Assembly (NCBI GenBank): GCA_902800495.1
Contig: CADCET010000005.1
Span: 62,001 to 126,000, forward strand
Origin: an uncultured Prevotellaceae bacterium
GTDB lineage: Bacteria > Bacteroidota > Bacteroidia > Bacteroidales > Bacteroidaceae
Direction of reading: 5' to 3'
DNA: 64,000 nucleotides
Each line of letters opens with the position of its first letter. Position 1 is the stretch's first letter. The notes beneath the pieces were generated by a model that saw only the letters and a program-made list of their open reading frames with translations, was not told the DNA's origin and ran no database searches. Shown one piece after another: positions 52,084 to 60,012 of this stretch. A program made the position numbers and the translations under genes.

Positions 52084-52771
52084 CATCTGGCAACGCCTGC
52101 TCGACCTCATCGCCCCACGCCTCTGTGTGGTCTGCGGTAGACGGTTGGCGCCGTCGGAGCGGGTGATTTGTGCCGTTTGCAACCTGCATCTGCCACGCAC
52201 AGGCTATCAGCTTAGTGCTTACGACAACCCGATGGCCCGACTCTTCTGGGGCATCATCCCCGTAGAACGGGTGGCGGCTCTCTTCTATTATGAAGCCAGC
52301 TCGCGCACCAGCAATATCCTGTACGACCTGAAATACCACGACCACCCGGAGATAGGGCGTGAGATGGGACGGCTGATGGCCCGTGAGTTCATGGTCGCAG
52401 ACTTCTTTGACGGTATCGACCTTATTGTACCCGTACCGTTAGCCAAGAAGCGGCAGCGACAGCGTGGCTACAATCAGAGTATGGAACTGGCACGCGGTAT
52501 CAGCGAGGCGACGGGGTTGCCTATCTATAACCAGATTGTCCGTCGCACCCGCTTCGTGAAAAGCCAGACGCAGATGGGACGCCAGGAGCGAATGGAGAAC
52601 GTCGCCGATGTCTTCGAGGCTAAAGACCTCAATGCCATCCGTGGGCGCCATATCCTCCTTGTCGACGATGTCGTCACGACAGGTGCCACGATGACGGCCT
52701 GTGCCCGTGAGATACTGAAAACCGAGGGCGTCAGAGTCAGTCTGCTCGCCCTCGGCTTTGCTAAATCTTGA
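52070..52771 (+). CDS. comF: ComF-family phosphoribosyltransferase-like protein
   Basis: The 233-residue protein starts MKKISIWQRLLDLIAP. An N-terminal zinc ribbon (CVVCGRRLAPSERVICAVC) precedes a PRTase domain with LIVPVPLAKKRQRQRGYNQ and the PRPP loop LLVDDVVTTGATM. ComF takes part in DNA uptake in transformable bacteria; its reaction is unproven. It is the last gene of prmC-recX-comF. Confidence 0.9.
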   Translation: MKKISIWQRLLDLIAPRLCVVCGRRLAPSERVICAVCNLHLPRTGYQLSAYDNPMARLFWGIIPVERVAALFYYEASSRTSNILYDLKYHDHPEIGREMGRLMAREFMVADFFDGIDLIVPVPLAKKRQRQRGYNQSMELARGISEATGLPIYNQIVRRTRFVKSQTQMGRQERMENVADVFEAKDLNAIRGRHILLVDDVVTTGATMTACAREILKTEGVRVSLLALGFAKS

Positions 52772-52783
52772 TGCTTGAAAGTC

Positions 52784-53539
52784 TTACAGTTTGATGCGGC
52801 GTGTCAGCATGATGTAGCCGACGCGACGCTTGCCAAGGCCGGGGCCGCGATTCTCCTTAAACATATCGTGGAGCGGCATGGAGAACTGCAGGGTCATCGA
52901 CGTGGGGTCGCCCTTGTCGAAATTGGTAAAGGCGAAGTCAAGTCCTAAGCCTTCCTTGAGGATGTCCTTGTCGGGGTTGGCCAGGCTTGTTGAGGTGCAG
53001 CCAGTGGGAATATCATAGAACACGCCCACCTCGAACGTACTCTTCGCACCTCCGAAGCTGAGGCCGGCACGTGGCTGGAAGTAGAAACCGCGGATGTTGT
53101 CGCCGTCGCGGGGCTCGTTCTTGTAGACAATCTCCTGACTCTTGAAATAGGCACCGGCATAGAACCCGATGGTTGAGGGCTGCCATGAGACGTCGAGACC
53201 GACAGCATAGTCGCCGATATGCTTGAACGGATTGCTGAAAGCGCGGTGGTAGGGGCCGTAAATGTTGTACGGGTCATCAAAGCCGTCCTTCTTCATGCCG
53301 ACAGGGAACACCAGGCTGGGGAAGGGCAAAATGCGGTCGATGGTCACTGAGTCGGGACCGTGTGAGTCGAGGATGACGTCGGTAATCAGCATGTTGGCGG
53401 CAGCGCCAATCATCGATGTGAAATAGTTCGTGCTCCAAGCACGGGTGTTCAGCGTCCATTGACTATCATCTTTCTGGGCGTTGGCTGTTGTGACCGTCAT
53501 AACGGTCAGAAGAGCCATTACAAATACTTTTCTTTTCAT
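52784..53539 (-). CDS. Putative outer-membrane beta-barrel protein
   Basis: The 251-residue protein has a signal peptide ending TANAQ. Alternating strands such as YAVGLDVSWQPSTIGFYAGAY and FEVGVFYDIPTG and the ending YIMLTRRIKL suit a small outer-membrane barrel. No named family was recognised. It is a single gene, divergent from pyrE and convergent with comF. Confidence 0.65.
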   Translation of the reverse strand: MKRKVFVMALLTVMTVTTANAQKDDSQWTLNTRAWSTNYFTSMIGAAANMLITDVILDSHGPDSVTIDRILPFPSLVFPVGMKKDGFDDPYNIYGPYHRAFSNPFKHIGDYAVGLDVSWQPSTIGFYAGAYFKSQEIVYKNEPRDGDNIRGFYFQPRAGLSFGGAKSTFEVGVFYDIPTGCTSTSLANPDKDILKEGLGLDFAFTNFDKGDPTSMTLQFSMPLHDMFKENRGPGLGKRRVGYIMLTRRIKL

Positions 53540-53569
53540 GTCAATATAATTATATGTGTCAAATCTGCC

Positions 53570-53578
53570 GCAAAATTA
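53570..53578 (-). promoter_or_regulatory. -7 box of the beta-barrel gene
   Basis: Minus strand TAATTTTGC lies 30 nt before ATG 53539. Confidence 0.5.
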
Positions 53579-53620
53579 CGTTTTTTTTCTGTTTCTGTCA
53601 AGGAAAAAGGAAATTTTTTG

Positions 53621-53629
53621 TAACTTTGC
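53621..53629 (+). promoter_or_regulatory. -7 box of pyrE
   Basis: TAACTTTGC lies 22 nt before ATG 53652 and excludes the longer frame from 53556. Confidence 0.6.
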
Positions 53630-53651
53630 AGCCAAATTAACGATTGAAACT

Positions 53652-54287
53652 ATGGAAGTAAAGCATCAATTTGCACGAAAGCTGATGGAGATTCAAGCCA
53701 TCAAGCTGCAGCCGCAGGAGCCGTTCACATGGGCCAGCGGCTGGAAGTCGCCCATCTATACCGACAACCGCAAGACGTTGGGGTTCCCCCGTCTGCGCTC
53801 GTTCGTGAAGTTAGAGCTGTGCCACGTCATCCAGGAGCAGTTCCCCGAGGCTGAGGCTGTGGCCGGTGTGGCTACGGGTGCCATCGCCCAGGGTGCCTTG
53901 GTGGCCGAGGAGTTGGGACTGCCGTATTGCTACGTCCGTCCGAAGCCGAAGGACCACGGTATGGGCAACCAGGTGGAAGGCGAACTGAAGAAAGGCAGCA
54001 AGGTAGTGGTCGTCGAGGACCTTATCTCTACTGGCGGCTCGTCGCTGAAGGCTGTCGAGGCGCTGCGCCAGTATGGCGTCGAGGTGATTGGCATGGTGGC
54101 GTCGTTCACCTACGGTTTCCCCGTTGCCGAAGAGGCTTTTGCCGCTGCCGGTGTGAAACTTGTCACGCTGTCGAACTACGACGCCGTCATTGAGGCGGCT
54201 GCTGAGACGGGCTATATCAAGGAAGACGAGAAGGCCGTCCTGGCTGAGTGGCGCAAGTCGCCCTCGACGTGGAAAAGTGAAAAGTGA
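53652..54287 (+). CDS. pyrE: Orotate phosphoribosyltransferase
   Basis: PyrE makes orotidine monophosphate from orotate and PRPP in pyrimidine synthesis. The 211-residue protein has FTWASGWKSPIYTDNR, YVRPKPKDHG and the PRPP motif VVVVEDLISTGGSS. The last residues KSEK and the TGA stop come from the first units of a family A repeat, so the natural C-terminus may have been replaced. Confidence 0.95.
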   Translation: MEVKHQFARKLMEIQAIKLQPQEPFTWASGWKSPIYTDNRKTLGFPRLRSFVKLELCHVIQEQFPEAEAVAGVATGAIAQGALVAEELGLPYCYVRPKPKDHGMGNQVEGELKKGSKVVVVEDLISTGGSSLKAVEALRQYGVEVIGMVASFTYGFPVAEEAFAAAGVKLVTLSNYDAVIEAAAETGYIKEDEKAVLAEWRKSPSTWKSEK

Positions 54288-54460
54288 AGAGTGAAGAGTG
54301 AAGAATTTGCTGCCGCCATCATAAAGGCAGTTGCAGTATTTAACTCTTCGCACTCACTCAAACAAGTCAGAAAAAAGCAATTAACAATGGGTGATTATTG
54401 AGGTTTGTGGGTTAGCGGTAGCAAATTCTTCACTCTTCATTCTTCACTCTTCACTCTATT
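54279..54460. repeat. Family A element after pyrE
   Basis: The left arm GTGAAGA units run into GAATTTGCTGCCGCC. About 100 bases of spacer follow, then GCGGTAGCAAATTC (from 54415) and TTCACTC units to 54458. The spacer is longer than in the other copies. It fills the gap between pyrE and the SRPBCC gene. Confidence 0.85.
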
Positions 54461-54471
54461 AATTAGAAAGA

Positions 54472-54903
54472 ATGGGACTATTTGACAACAGTACGAAGTT
54501 TGAGAGTAGCGTGAAGCAGATTCCCTACTCGCAGGAGGCCGTCTACCGTAACATCAGCGACATGAGCAATTTGGAGAAGGTGCGCGACCGCGTGCCGAGT
54601 GACCGTGTGAGCGATTTTTCGTTCGACGAGGATACCGTTTCTCTGAACGTTCCGCCGGTAGGTGAACTCAAGTTGCGCATCATTGAGCGCGACGAGCCTA
54701 AGTGCGTGAAGTTTGAGACGGCGCAGTCGCCCGTGCCCTTCAACGTGTGGATTCAGGTGCTCCCCGTCACCGAGACGACCTCTAAGATGAAGGTCACGGT
54801 GAAGGCCGAGCTGAACCCGTTCATCAAGGGCATGGTCAGCGGTCCGCTGCAGGATGGCGTGGAGAAGATAGCCGATGCACTTTCAAAAATAGAATATGTA
54901 TAA
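54472..54903 (+). CDS. SRPBCC (START-like) fold protein
   Basis: The 143-residue protein (FESSVKQIPYSQEAVYRNIS, PVPFNVWIQVLPV, NPFIKGMVSGPLQDG) fits the SRPBCC superfamily of small lipid- or ligand-binding helix-grip proteins widespread in Bacteroidetes. The ligand is unknown. It sits between pyrE and argH on the same strand. Confidence 0.8.
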   Translation: MGLFDNSTKFESSVKQIPYSQEAVYRNISDMSNLEKVRDRVPSDRVSDFSFDEDTVSLNVPPVGELKLRIIERDEPKCVKFETAQSPVPFNVWIQVLPVTETTSKMKVTVKAELNPFIKGMVSGPLQDGVEKIADALSKIEYV

Positions 54904-54938
54904 CGAAATAACGTTATAACGTGATAACGAAAAATAAT
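54901..54938. repeat. TAACG-type short repeat before argH
   Basis: Imperfect ATAACG units (TAACGAAATAACGTTATAAC and onward) fill the gap between the SRPBCC and argH genes, with a TAACGTTA palindrome inside. Confidence 0.65.
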
Positions 54939-54940
54939 CA

Positions 54941-56278
54941 ATGAAACTTTGGGAAAAGAACTTTGAGGTCAACAAGGAGATAGAGCGGTTTACCGTAGGC
55001 CGCGACCGCGAGATGGACCTCTATTTGGCCAAGTACGACGTGCTCGGCTCGATGGCTCACATCACGATGCTCGAGTCTATCGGACTGATAGGTAAAGATG
55101 AGCTGCCGGTGCTGCTCAACGAACTGAAGAATATCTACGCGCTGGCCGACCGTGGCGAGTTCGTCATTGAGGACGGCGTAGAGGATGTCCACTCACAGGT
55201 CGAGATGCTGTTGACCCGCAAGTTGGGCGATATGGGCAAGAAGATCCACTCCGGTCGTTCGCGTAACGACCAGGTGCTGGTAGACCTGAAACTCTTCACC
55301 CGTCACCAGCTGATGGAGATTGCCGAGGAAGTCAAGGTGCTGTTCGACGAGCTGATACAGAAGTCGGAGCAGTACAAGGATGTGCTGATGCCGGGCTATA
55401 CCCACCTGCAGGTGGCTATGCCCAGCTCGTTCGGTCTGTGGTTCGGCGCCTATGCCGAGAGTCTGACGGACGACATGCTCTTCCTGCAGGCCGCCTACAA
55501 GATGACCAACCGCAACCCCTTGGGGTCGGCCGCTGGCTATGGCTCGTCGTTCCCCTTGAACCGCACGATGACGACGGAGTTGTTAGGCTTCGACTCAATG
55601 GACTATAACGTGGTCTATGCCCAGATGGGGCGCGGCAAGATGGAGCGTAACGTAGGTTTCGCCATCGCCACTATCGCCGGCACCTTAGCTAAGTTAGCCT
55701 TCGATGCCTGTATGTTTAATTCGCAGAACTTCTCGTTCGTCAAGTTGCCGAAAGAGTGTACCACGGGTTCGAGCATCATGCCACACAAGAAGAACCCCGA
55801 CGTCTTCGAACTCATCCGCGCCAAGTCCAACAAGCTGCAGTCGCTGCCGCAGCAGGTGATGCTTATCATGAACAACCTGCCCGTGGGCTACTTCCGCGAC
55901 CTGCAGATTATCAAGGAAGTTTTCCTGCCCGCCTTCGACGAACTGAAGGACTGCCTGCAGATGGCCGCCTACATTATTAATAAGATAGAGGTCAACGAGC
56001 ATATCCTCGACAACCCGATGTACGACCCGATGTTCTCCGTCGAAGAGGTGAACCGCCTCGCGGCGGAAGGTCTACCTTTCCGCGACGCCTACAAGAAGGT
56101 GGGACTCGACATCGAGGCGGGACAGTTCACGCCCGACAAGAATATCCACCACACCCACGAAGGCAGCATCGGCAACCTCTGCAACGACCAGATTGTAGCC
56201 CTGATGAACAACGTGCTCGACGGTTTTGCCTTCGAGCGTGTCGTCAAGGCCGAGAAGGCTTTGCTTCGTGAAGGGTGA
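54941..56278 (+). CDS. argH: Argininosuccinate lyase
   Basis: ArgH splits argininosuccinate into arginine and fumarate. The 445-residue protein has SGRSRNDQV, the fumarase-family signature GSSIMPHKKNPD near 274-285, and VHSQVEMLL. The length is normal. It ends LLREG followed by a TGA contributed by a GTGAAGG repeat unit. No other arginine genes are close, but argS is 4 kb away. Confidence 0.95.
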   Translation: MKLWEKNFEVNKEIERFTVGRDREMDLYLAKYDVLGSMAHITMLESIGLIGKDELPVLLNELKNIYALADRGEFVIEDGVEDVHSQVEMLLTRKLGDMGKKIHSGRSRNDQVLVDLKLFTRHQLMEIAEEVKVLFDELIQKSEQYKDVLMPGYTHLQVAMPSSFGLWFGAYAESLTDDMLFLQAAYKMTNRNPLGSAAGYGSSFPLNRTMTTELLGFDSMDYNVVYAQMGRGKMERNVGFAIATIAGTLAKLAFDACMFNSQNFSFVKLPKECTTGSSIMPHKKNPDVFELIRAKSNKLQSLPQQVMLIMNNLPVGYFRDLQIIKEVFLPAFDELKDCLQMAAYIINKIEVNEHILDNPMYDPMFSVEEVNRLAAEGLPFRDAYKKVGLDIEAGQFTPDKNIHHTHEGSIGNLCNDQIVALMNNVLDGFAFERVVKAEKALLREG

Positions 56279-56430
56279 AGAGTGAAGGGTGAAGAGTGAA
56301 GGGTGAAGAGTGAAGAGTGAAGAGTGAAGAGTGAAGAATAAAACGTATCATCTTATGAGAAAGAAAATTGTCGCCATCCTCATCGCGGTAGCAAATTTTT
56401 CACTCTTCACTCTTCACTCTTCACTTTTTT
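56268..56430. repeat. Family A element overlapping argH end and lipoprotein start
   Basis: About ten GTGAAGA/GTGAAGG units (56268-56338) and the GCGGTAGCAAATTTTTCACTC arm (56385-56430) enclose the ATG of the next gene. The right arm is translated as its signal peptide. Confidence 0.9.
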
Positions 56431-56942
56431 TTGCCTGTGACGATGCCGAGGACAGCATCTATCGTGGACATAGGTGTTACTTCATCTTCGACACGACCCT
56501 GCACCCGGCCCCCTGTCACCTGACGGCGGCTTTGGGCAATTCTGGTCATTTCCTCATCGTCAAGACCCGTATGGCACAGGGTGTGCGACATATCATGACC
56601 ACCCGTAACTACGACCAGGCAACGGAGGATGTCACCCTGTCGACCGTCAAAGAGACACAGACGAATTGCGAGTTAGGCGCCGGAGGGGCCATCATTATCG
56701 GACGCAGCAGTTATACGGGCTTACTCGTAGCCTACGAGGGACAATGTGCTAACTGCCTCGACAACTACGGGGGCACTAACCATCCGCTGACGTGGACACA
56801 GAACGGTCAGCAGCTCACCTGCGCACGCTGTAAACGGTATTATGATGTCAATAACGGTGTCGTGGCCTCAGGTGATGCGGGACGGCAGCTCTACATCTAT
56901 AATGCTGCCTTTGATGGTGCCATTCTGCGGGCTTGGAACTAA
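56355..56942 (+). CDS. Lipoprotein of unknown function with repeat-encoded signal peptide
   Basis: The 195-residue protein starts MRKKIVAILIAVANFSLF and reaches a lipobox-like LFFAC near residue 29. The hydrophobic stretch AVANFSLFTLHSSLF is exactly the translation of the family A right arm. The mature part has two CxxC-like pairs (CANCLDN and CARCKRYYD) and GGAIIIGRSSY, and may bind a metal. No family was recognised. Earlier in-frame starts at GTG 56331 lie in the repeat. Confidence 0.7.
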   Translation: MRKKIVAILIAVANFSLFTLHSSLFFACDDAEDSIYRGHRCYFIFDTTLHPAPCHLTAALGNSGHFLIVKTRMAQGVRHIMTTRNYDQATEDVTLSTVKETQTNCELGAGGAIIIGRSSYTGLLVAYEGQCANCLDNYGGTNHPLTWTQNGQQLTCARCKRYYDVNNGVVASGDAGRQLYIYNAAFDGAILRAWN

Positions 56943-56967
56943 ACGTTATCTTAAATTGTGTAAAAGT

Positions 56968-57000
56968 TTTGGCAGTTCCATAAATAAAGCGTAACTTTGC
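56968..57000 (+). promoter_or_regulatory. Promoter of tRNA-Leu
   Basis: TTTG 56968-56971 and TAACTTTGC 56992-57000 are spaced by 20 nt. The tRNA begins 13 nt later. Confidence 0.75.
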
Positions 57001-57012
57001 ACGCGATTTTTA

Positions 57013-57098
57013 GCCGCAATGGTGGAATTGGTAGACACGAGGGACTTAAAATCCCTTGGCCAGTGATGGTCGTGCGGGTTCGAGTCCCGCTCGCGGCA
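57013..57098 (+). tRNA. tRNA-Leu (anticodon TAA)
   Basis: The class II tRNA of 86 nt has a D-arm, an anticodon stem AGGGA/TCCCT around CTTAAAA (anticodon TAA), a long variable arm (GCCAGTGATGGTCG) and T-arm GCGGGTTCGAGTCCCGC. The acceptor GCCGCAA pairs with TCGCGGC except for an A6-C67 mismatch. CCA is not encoded. It reads UUA and probably UUG. Confidence 0.95.
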
Positions 57099-57134
57099 CG
57101 AGAGATTATAATCCTATAAACGTTTTTACTTAAG

Positions 57135-58814
57135 ATGCAAAAAAGTCATTTTGTTCTTTTGTCAGCAGCAGGTCTTCTGCTTCTGACGTCATGCGGTGGC
57201 AAATTAGGCCCCCTTTCTGCCGACAACTTTTCTGTGACCCCTAATCCGTTAGAGACTCAGGCCGGCAAAGTGCCTGCTACCATCAACGGTACATTCCCCG
57301 AGAAGTATATGAAGAAGAAGGCGGTCATTACCGTCACACCCGAATTGCGCTATGCTGACGGCCAGGTGGCCAAGGGCGAGCCCACAACCTTCCAGGGTGA
57401 AAAGGTATATGGTAACAACCAGACTATCCTCTATCAGGTTGGCGGTCGCTACAATATCAAGACACAGTTCGACTATCTCGACTGCAACAAGGCTGATATG
57501 TATCTCTACTTCGTGGCACGCGTAGGTTCTAAACCTATGTATGTCCCTGCCGTGAAGGTTGCTGAAGGCATCCTGGCCACCAGCGAGTTATACAAGAATA
57601 CGTTGAAGACCGCTCATGCAGCCATTGCTCCCGATGCTTTCCAGCGTATCAATGCCCAGAAGCAACAGGCTAATATCCAGTTCCTTATCCAGCAAGCTAC
57701 GCTCCGTCAGAGCGAGCTGAAGAACAACTCCGTACAGGAGTTTGTTAAGCTGTTGGAGAAGATCAATAACGACCGTGAGGGTCTGAACCTGAAGGATGTT
57801 GAGGTCTCGGCTTACGCTTCACCCGACGGTGACCTCTTAATGAACGAGAAGTTAGCTGCCCAGCGTCAGCAGAACACCCAGCAGTATGTTCAGCAGCAGC
57901 TGAAGAAGGCTAAGCTGGCCGACGCCACTATCGATGCCAGGTACACGGCCGAGGACTGGGACGGTTTCCAGGAGCTGGTCAAGGCCTCCAACATTCAGGA
58001 CAAGGATGTCATCCTCCGCGTTCTCTCTATGTACAAGGACCCGCAGGAGCGCGAACAGCAGATTAAGAACATCTCCAGCGCTTTCCGCGAGCTGGCCGAC
58101 GGCATCCTGCCGCAGCTGCGCCGTTCGCGCATGATTATCAACTACGAGACCGTAGGCCGCAGTGACGAGCAGATTCAGCAGCAGCTGAAGGCTGACCCCA
58201 CGAAGCTCAATGTCGAGGAGATGCTGTATGCTGCTACGCTGACCGAAGATGTTGAAGCTAAGGAGGATATCTACAAGCTCACCACCGAGGTCTATCCCGC
58301 TGATGCCCGCGCATTCAACAATATTGCCACGATGGAGTTTGCCAAGGGAAATCTGGATGCTGCCAAGAAATATGTTGAGCAGGCTCAGCAGGTTGGCGCT
58401 CAGCTGCCCGAGGCTGCCGCCAACCTCGGTATGATTGCTTTGGCCAAGGGCGACATCGCGTCGGCAGAGAATTACATCAGCCAAGCAACAGGTGCCAATG
58501 GTCTGGGTGAGATTTTAGGCAACCTCGACCTGGCCAAGGGCAACTACGCTCAGGCCGAGCAAGACTTCAAGGACGTCTATTCCAACAGCGCCGCTTTAGC
58601 TCAGATCTTGAATAAGAACTACGCTTCTGCCGCAGTCACGCTGAAATACGTGAAGAATCCGGACGCCACCACTGACTACCTGAAGGCTATCCTCGCTGCA
58701 CGTATGGGTAACACTGTCGACGCTGCCACGGCTCTGCGCGATGCTGTAGCTAAGGACTCCAGCTATGCCAAGTATGCAGCTACCGACCTGGAGCTGCAGA
58801 AGGTAGCCAAGTAA
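57135..58814 (+). CDS. TPR lipoprotein
   Basis: The 559-residue protein has a lipoprotein signal (LLLLTSCGGK, Cys near 20). An N-terminal beta region (VTPNPLETQAGKV) comes first. A middle part near 205-260 (LKDVEVSAYASPDGD followed by NEKLAAQRQQNT) resembles an OmpA-like peptidoglycan-binding pattern. TPR units run from about 380 to 500 (FNNIATMEFAKGNLDAAKKY and repeats). It probably works as an envelope scaffold. It follows the tRNA gene with no clear promoter of its own and lies 7 bases before the next lipoprotein gene. Confidence 0.78.
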   Translation: MQKSHFVLLSAAGLLLLTSCGGKLGPLSADNFSVTPNPLETQAGKVPATINGTFPEKYMKKKAVITVTPELRYADGQVAKGEPTTFQGEKVYGNNQTILYQVGGRYNIKTQFDYLDCNKADMYLYFVARVGSKPMYVPAVKVAEGILATSELYKNTLKTAHAAIAPDAFQRINAQKQQANIQFLIQQATLRQSELKNNSVQEFVKLLEKINNDREGLNLKDVEVSAYASPDGDLLMNEKLAAQRQQNTQQYVQQQLKKAKLADATIDARYTAEDWDGFQELVKASNIQDKDVILRVLSMYKDPQEREQQIKNISSAFRELADGILPQLRRSRMIINYETVGRSDEQIQQQLKADPTKLNVEEMLYAATLTEDVEAKEDIYKLTTEVYPADARAFNNIATMEFAKGNLDAAKKYVEQAQQVGAQLPEAAANLGMIALAKGDIASAENYISQATGANGLGEILGNLDLAKGNYAQAEQDFKDVYSNSAALAQILNKNYASAAVTLKYVKNPDATTDYLKAILAARMGNTVDAATALRDAVAKDSSYAKYAATDLELQKVAK

Positions 58815-58821
58815 AAGGCTC

Positions 58822-59817
58822 ATGAAGAAAGCACTCGCATATATACTGTTCACCCTGATTGTGGTGTCTTGTTCCACTTCTGGCGGTACGTTCCGTATGA
58901 AGGGGAAGTTCAAGAACTTCAATCAGGGTGAACTTCTTGTCTACAGCCTGATGGGGAAGGGGCGTATTGACACCATCAAGCTCACAGAAGGACGGTTTAA
59001 TTACGAGGTGCCTCTTGAAGACACACTCCTGCTATCGGTAGTGTTTCCTAATTTCTCTGAGATTCCCGTCATTGCTTCCCCTGGTGCAACCCTATCTATG
59101 CAGGGTGACGCCTCGCACCTGCGTGAGGTGCAGATTGACGGCGACGAGCAGAACCATCTGCTGACGGAGTTCCGTCTGCAGATTAACGAAGCAACACCGC
59201 CTGAGATTGAGAAGATGGCCGCAGATTTTATTACCGCCCATCCCGAGTCGCATGGCTGTTTATATGTGCTCAACAAGTACTTCCTTCTGAAAAACAATGC
59301 ACCGTACGCCAAAGTCTATGACCTTTTGACGAAGATGCAGAAGGCAGCCCCCAGCCGACTGACCGCTCAATTATCCAGCCAGTTGTCTGGATTAAAACGT
59401 GTCAATGTGGGCGACCGCCTACCGAAAATCTCAGCAAAGACCATTTCGGGTACGACGATTAGCACCGCCGATCTGAACGGCGACGTCAACGTCATTACCA
59501 TCTGGTCGTCTTGGAACTATGAGTCGCAGGGCATACAGCGCCAACTGCACCGTCTGAAGAAGAAGTACGGCCAGCGTCTACAGCTTCTCAGCATTTGTAT
59601 TGACGGTAATCCTGCCGACTGCCGACAGACGGCACGACGCGACTCTCTGACATGGCCTGTCGTCTGCGATGGCCAGATGTGGGAAACGCCCATCGTTTCT
59701 CAGTTAGGTTTCTTCGCTATTCCCGATGTCATCATCGCCGACCGCAGTGGTCGCATCACCGCCCGCCAGTTGGCAGGCGCTGCCCTTTATGATGAAATTG
59801 AGAAAAAACTGAAATAA
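58822..59817 (+). CDS. DUF4369 / thioredoxin-fold lipoprotein without CXXC
   Basis: The 331-residue protein has a lipoprotein signal (LIVVSCSTS), an N-terminal DUF4369 domain (FRMKGKFKNFNQGELLVYS) and a C-terminal TlpA/AhpC-like thioredoxin fold (GDRLPKISAKTISG, VNVITIWSSWNYES). The usual CxxC after the Trp is SWNY here, so redox activity is unlikely; binding or structural roles are possible. It is 7 bases after the TPR lipoprotein gene. Confidence 0.85.
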   Translation: MKKALAYILFTLIVVSCSTSGGTFRMKGKFKNFNQGELLVYSLMGKGRIDTIKLTEGRFNYEVPLEDTLLLSVVFPNFSEIPVIASPGATLSMQGDASHLREVQIDGDEQNHLLTEFRLQINEATPPEIEKMAADFITAHPESHGCLYVLNKYFLLKNNAPYAKVYDLLTKMQKAAPSRLTAQLSSQLSGLKRVNVGDRLPKISAKTISGTTISTADLNGDVNVITIWSSWNYESQGIQRQLHRLKKKYGQRLQLLSICIDGNPADCRQTARRDSLTWPVVCDGQMWETPIVSQLGFFAIPDVIIADRSGRITARQLAGAALYDEIEKKLK

Positions 59818-59844
59818 ACCCTTTTCCGAAAGATTGGAATTTTT

Positions 59845-59862
59845 TACGTAAACCTTTACGTA
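59845..59862. promoter_or_regulatory. Palindrome upstream of the susC promoter
   Basis: TACGTAAA and TTTACGTA are perfect 8-bp arms around CC. It lies about 90 bases before the -7 box at 59952-59960. It could be an operator for a regulator of this polysaccharide locus. Confidence 0.4.
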
Positions 59863-59951
59863 GATTATTTCAATTGTTTCATTCTCTTTTCAATTTGTTA
59901 CATTGACTTGATTGTCTTTAGCAAAAATTGCGCCCTTTTTATTATTTTTGT

Positions 59952-59960
59952 TACTTTTGC
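59952..59960 (+). promoter_or_regulatory. -7 box of susC
   Basis: TACTTTTGC matches TAnnTTTGC, and ATTG lies about 21 nt upstream. The leader to ATG 60013 is about 45 nt. Confidence 0.6.
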
Positions 59961-60012
59961 AGTCAGTTTTGAAAGCTAAACACAAAAAAATAAATACTAA
60001 CCAAAATCCTAA

